The notes under the pieces were generated by a model. The model ran no database searches, was not told the origin of the DNA, and worked only from the letters and a program-made list of their open reading frames with translations. Position numbers and translations under genes: made by a program. From Clostridia bacterium (GTDB lineage: Bacteria > Bacillota > Clostridia > Oscillospirales > CAG-272): 64,000 nucleotides of DNA. Below are positions 61,421 to 64,000 of the stretch, in pieces; positions within the stretch are counted from its first letter, which is position 1, and the number at the start of each line of letters is the position of its first letter. The DNA lies in assembly GCA_017463125.1 (NCBI GenBank), contig JAFTPV010000018.1:62001-126000 (forward strand). The letters run 5' to 3'.

Positions 61421-62115
61421 TTTTTTACTATTTGTAAGTACGCATTAAAGTAACGCTTACCAAACTCACGGTAGGATACGGAATTAAAATGAATACCGTC
61501 ATCCTTGCATTTAAGACCTTCGGCACTTACAAATGCTCCGTAGTCAGCTGCTAATTTTTCAAGAATCGTATTTATTTCCTCAAAATATCTGCATCTTCCG
61601 TCTTGATATTCACCTACAAAATCTCCTAAAGCACCGATTATTATGGGGATATCATCCGATAGATCAAGCTCTTTTTTCAAGGTATCTATTGTATTCTTGA
61701 AGCGTTCTGCGTATTTTTTTACGTCAGATAAGTCAATACTGTCATTTTCGCCTTGGTGCCAGAGAATACCGACAATTTCGGAGCTTCTTTGCGCAAGCCT
61801 TGCTTGATTTACCGCATTGTCAAACAGAATCTCGTCCGGCTGCCACTCGGAGATAGACGTTCCCCCATCGGCGCAGGGAATTAGCCCAACCTTCTCATTA
61901 AAGTATTTTGCGTACTCGTCGGCAAAGCTTGCCGCAAGACCGACACCGCTATGAAAATCACCCCATATCTTTCTGTCGGGATTTATCGGCTCTGACATAG
62001 GAATAAATCTACCGTTTCTGAGCATAAAGCAGTTGGGGTTTACAATTTCGGGTACTTCGCCAAAATCTCCGCGCCCCGCCATATTGGATTGCCCTATCAT
62101 AAGAAAAGATTTCAT
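61417..62115 (-). CDS. SGNH/SASA-family carbohydrate esterase
   Basis: A 232-residue hydrolase of the sialate O-acetylesterase-like (SASA/DUF303) group. The block I motif is MIGQSNMAGRG with nucleophile Ser10. GGTSISEWQPDE and ILWHQGEND follow, and the Asp-His pair is in CKDDGIHFNSVSYREF near residue 205. There is no signal peptide, so it should act in the cytoplasm on an imported acylated sugar. It is second in the operon: its start shares one base with the glycyl radical enzyme stop (TAATG), and it overlaps the lactonase by four bases. Deacetylation of the substrate before or after radical cleavage is an inference. Confidence 0.87.
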   Translation of the reverse strand: MKSFLMIGQSNMAGRGDFGEVPEIVNPNCFMLRNGRFIPMSEPINPDRKIWGDFHSGVGLAASFADEYAKYFNEKVGLIPCADGGTSISEWQPDEILFDNAVNQARLAQRSSEIVGILWHQGENDSIDLSDVKKYAERFKNTIDTLKKELDLSDDIPIIIGALGDFVGEYQDGRCRYFEEINTILEKLAADYGAFVSAEGLKCKDDGIHFNSVSYREFGKRYFNAYLQIVKK

Positions 62116-64000
62116 TATACAAGTCCCTCTGCCTGACGGATAAATCCGTCCTGTTCTTTCTTATTTATATTGTTCCAGAGTACGTTCCAGCCGCAAACAC
62201 GTATTTGCAGATCCTCGTATTTCTCAGGGTGCTTTTGTGCGTCTCGGAGTGTCTCGGCATCAAAAACGTTGATATGAATTGCATGACCGCCCCGCTTTCT
62301 GAATGTGGTGACAAGTCCGTACATAGCTTCAAGTCCGTCATCGCCTTGAACGGCAGAGGGCAGGAGTCCGAGATCCAGCGCCGCATCGCTTGTAAATTCG
62401 GTTGCATCAATTTTTGTAGCCGAGAGTATAGCCGCAGTTGCGCCATCGCGGTTTTGTCCCATAGATGCAGAAACGTTTTTGGAAAGCTCCTCTCCGATAA
62501 GTCTGCCATTTGCCGACGATGCGGTTTTATCTGCCATTGTGTAAGACATTCTTGCAACGTGGAAGCCGCAACCCCATTTTCCGCCTCTTTTGGGAGAGGT
62601 CGGTCTGCCCATAACATTCTTTGCGATAAAGGAAGTCAAATCTTTTGCAAAAGAGTCGGGAACTTCCTTGTTGTTTCCGTATTTTTCTTTGTCTGCAAGC
62701 AGTTTTTTGCGGAATATATCATGTCCCTCGTAGTTTTTATCAAGAATTTCGACAAACTCAGAGAGTGTAAGCTCTTTTTTGTCGTAAACGTACTTTTTAA
62801 GCATAGTCAGCGAGTCAACAATGTCAGCAAGGAAACCAAACTGTACAGATGATGCGGTTTTTGTACCGCCCTCCAGGACGTCTTTGCCGTTATCGACGGC
62901 TTTTTTTATTGTTCCCGAGAACATAGACAAAGGATTTATATACGAAAGATGATCCTCAAAGCTATTTACCGTTTCAATAACCTTATTTATATGATAAAGA
63001 AGAATTCTCTTGTATTCATCATATAATTTCTCAAACGTAGTGTAGTATTCAATGGAAGGAACACCGTCCATATATTTAATAGCGGTTACACCGTCGCATC
63101 CCTCGTGAAGAGCCTGTTCAAGAGGCTTCAAAAGGTTGAAATAGTTCATTCCGCCGCCAAAGGAGCCGGGTGTAGAATATTCGTAACAACCTTTTACTAC
63201 TGCGAGCCTTGCTTCCTCTTCGGTCGCACCTGCGTTCATAAGAGCTGCACGAATAGTTTCATCACAAACAAATACGATGCAGTTGTTTCCGCGACGTATC
63301 ATATCAAGCGCTTTGAAAACAAAATCCTTAGGAGTATTTTCCGCAAGCTTTATCTGAATTTTGGGATTGTAAATTCCCATCTTGTCATAAACGTCAAGGA
63401 ATAGGTAAGAAAGCTCGTTTATTTCGGTTGTACCGTCAGCCTTTGTGCCTCCGAGGTAAACAGGCTGGTTCCAGTAGTTTCCGATTGCGGTAAACTGCAA
63501 GAAGAAGTAGGCAAGGGTAGTGCGGATCTCCTCTTCGGTTACACCTCTTTCAAGATCGCTCTTATAAAGACCGTATAACTGCCTATCAATATTGGAAAGT
63601 GAACGCACCTGAAGGCAGTCAATATGCTCGCTTATCATAAAGTATATATAAACAAGTAGTAATGCCTCGTAAAAGCTACTTGGAGGGTTCTGCTTAAGAT
63701 TATTTAACGCTTTTGCAAGTTTTTCAGATCCCATAGTTTTGTGTGCCAAATTCTCAAGTCTTGACAAAAAGTCGATAAAAGCAGAGTAGCTGTATTTTAC
63801 AACATCGTAAAATTCTTGCTTTTCGGGGTATTTATTTGTTACCGCCTTTTCACTGACCTCTGCAAGAATTCCTGAAAATCCAAGGGTGAAGAGTCTATCA
63901 AAATCGGGAACGCTATGGTCAAAATCTGGCCAGATCGTACAAATAGAGGCATTTGTGTATTTATCCATTTCGTCAAGAACGTCGGGAATCTTCTCTCTGA
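62115..64000 (-). CDS. Glycyl radical enzyme, C-terminal part (5' end outside window)
   Basis: A pyruvate-formate-lyase-like enzyme using a protein-based glycyl radical. The frame is open to the window edge (R-E-K-I-P-D-V-L-D-E precedes the Met at 63968), so it begins upstream; about 628 residues of a typical 750-850 are seen. The radical Cys is in VVKGCYEYSTPG (codon near 63186-63188). One Cys followed by x-Glu marks dehydratases and decarboxylases, not pyruvate formate-lyase, which has two adjacent Cys. The glycyl loop near the C-terminus reads QIRVCGWNVLW (Gly codon near 62190), with Cys-Gly-Trp rather than the common x-Gly-Tyr. It leads a tightly coupled operon with an esterase, lactonase and transporter-activase fusion. 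The substrate class is not one I can name. Confidence 0.9.
   Translation of the reverse strand, partial: REKIPDVLDEMDKYTNASICTIWPDFDHSVPDFDRLFTLGFSGILAEVSEKAVTNKYPEKQEFYDVVKYSYSAFIDFLSRLENLAHKTMGSEKLAKALNNLKQNPPSSFYEALLLVYIYFMISEHIDCLQVRSLSNIDRQLYGLYKSDLERGVTEEEIRTTLAYFFLQFTAIGNYWNQPVYLGGTKADGTTEINELSYLFLDVYDKMGIYNPKIQIKLAENTPKDFVFKALDMIRRGNNCIVFVCDETIRAALMNAGATEEEARLAVVKGCYEYSTPGSFGGGMNYFNLLKPLEQALHEGCDGVTAIKYMDGVPSIEYYTTFEKLYDEYKRILLYHINKVIETVNSFEDHLSYINPLSMFSGTIKKAVDNGKDVLEGGTKTASSVQFGFLADIVDSLTMLKKYVYDKKELTLSEFVEILDKNYEGHDIFRKKLLADKEKYGNNKEVPDSFAKDLTSFIAKNVMGRPTSPKRGGKWGCGFHVARMSYTMADKTASSANGRLIGEELSKNVSASMGQNRDGATAAILSATKIDATEFTSDAALDLGLLPSAVQGDDGLEAMYGLVTTFRKRGGHAIHINVFDAETLRDAQKHPEKYEDLQIRVCGWNVLWNNINKKEQDGFIRQAEGLV

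Overview
The window is a 64 kb piece of a bacterial chromosome, most likely from an anaerobic, fermentative member of the Bacillota (class Clostridia), probably host-associated. The supporting evidence is the order yybS-gdpP-rplI-dnaB, TilS next to FtsH, AggAGG-type ribosome binding sites with consensus sigma-A promoters, acetate kinase, a membrane Na+-pumping decarboxylase, a glycyl radical enzyme and a CwlD-type amidase. Genus and species cannot be read from the sequence. I see no rRNA, tRNA, CRISPR array, insertion sequence or prophage, and no gene-free stretch longer than about 220 bases.

Layout. 1-26.1 kb is mainly core genome: the ackA 3' end, a P-loop ATPase, coaE, an M18 aminopeptidase, prfA-sua5-topoisomerase subunit A, an orphan OmpR-type response regulator, ychF, then a leftward block (recG-rarA and dagK-comEC) and a rightward block (yybS-gdpP-rplI-dnaB-tilS-ftsH). 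26.2-30.9 kb is a small carbohydrate locus: an AraC regulator divergent from an MDR dehydrogenase, a Gfo/Idh/MocA oxidoreductase and a GH127-like protein. 30.9-36.2 kb is a leftward biotin-dependent Na+-pump decarboxylase operon. It has an acyl-CoA-type and an oxaloacetate/pyruvate-type carboxyltransferase in the same unit; the first of these is broken by an in-frame amber codon. 36.2-45.0 kb holds an XRE regulator, a Xer-type recombinase, a membrane protein, cwlD, radA, an EF-G paralogue and a large secreted or anchored acidic protein.

45.1-58.8 kb is the first accessory system. A DeoR-type regulator and two divergent NagA/NagB-like genes face a long operon. That operon encodes an FGGY kinase, a TIM-family isomerase, a SIS isomerase, a YjbQ-family protein, an FSA-type aldolase and a complete 2-oxoacid dehydrogenase (E2, E3, and E1 alpha and beta fused in one chain), with lipoate-protein ligase behind it. 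The set reads as an inducible pathway that takes an unusual (perhaps short-chain or N-substituted) sugar through phosphate esters to triose phosphate, pyruvate and acetyl-CoA.

58.8-64 kb is the second accessory system, and the one I find most unusual. Four leftward genes overlap by 1-4 bases: a glycyl radical enzyme (5' end outside the window), an SGNH/SASA esterase, an SMP-30-type lactonase, and a single ORF that joins a ten-helix EamA transporter to the glycyl-radical activating enzyme. This looks like a self-contained uptake and radical-cleavage pathway for a substrate I cannot name.
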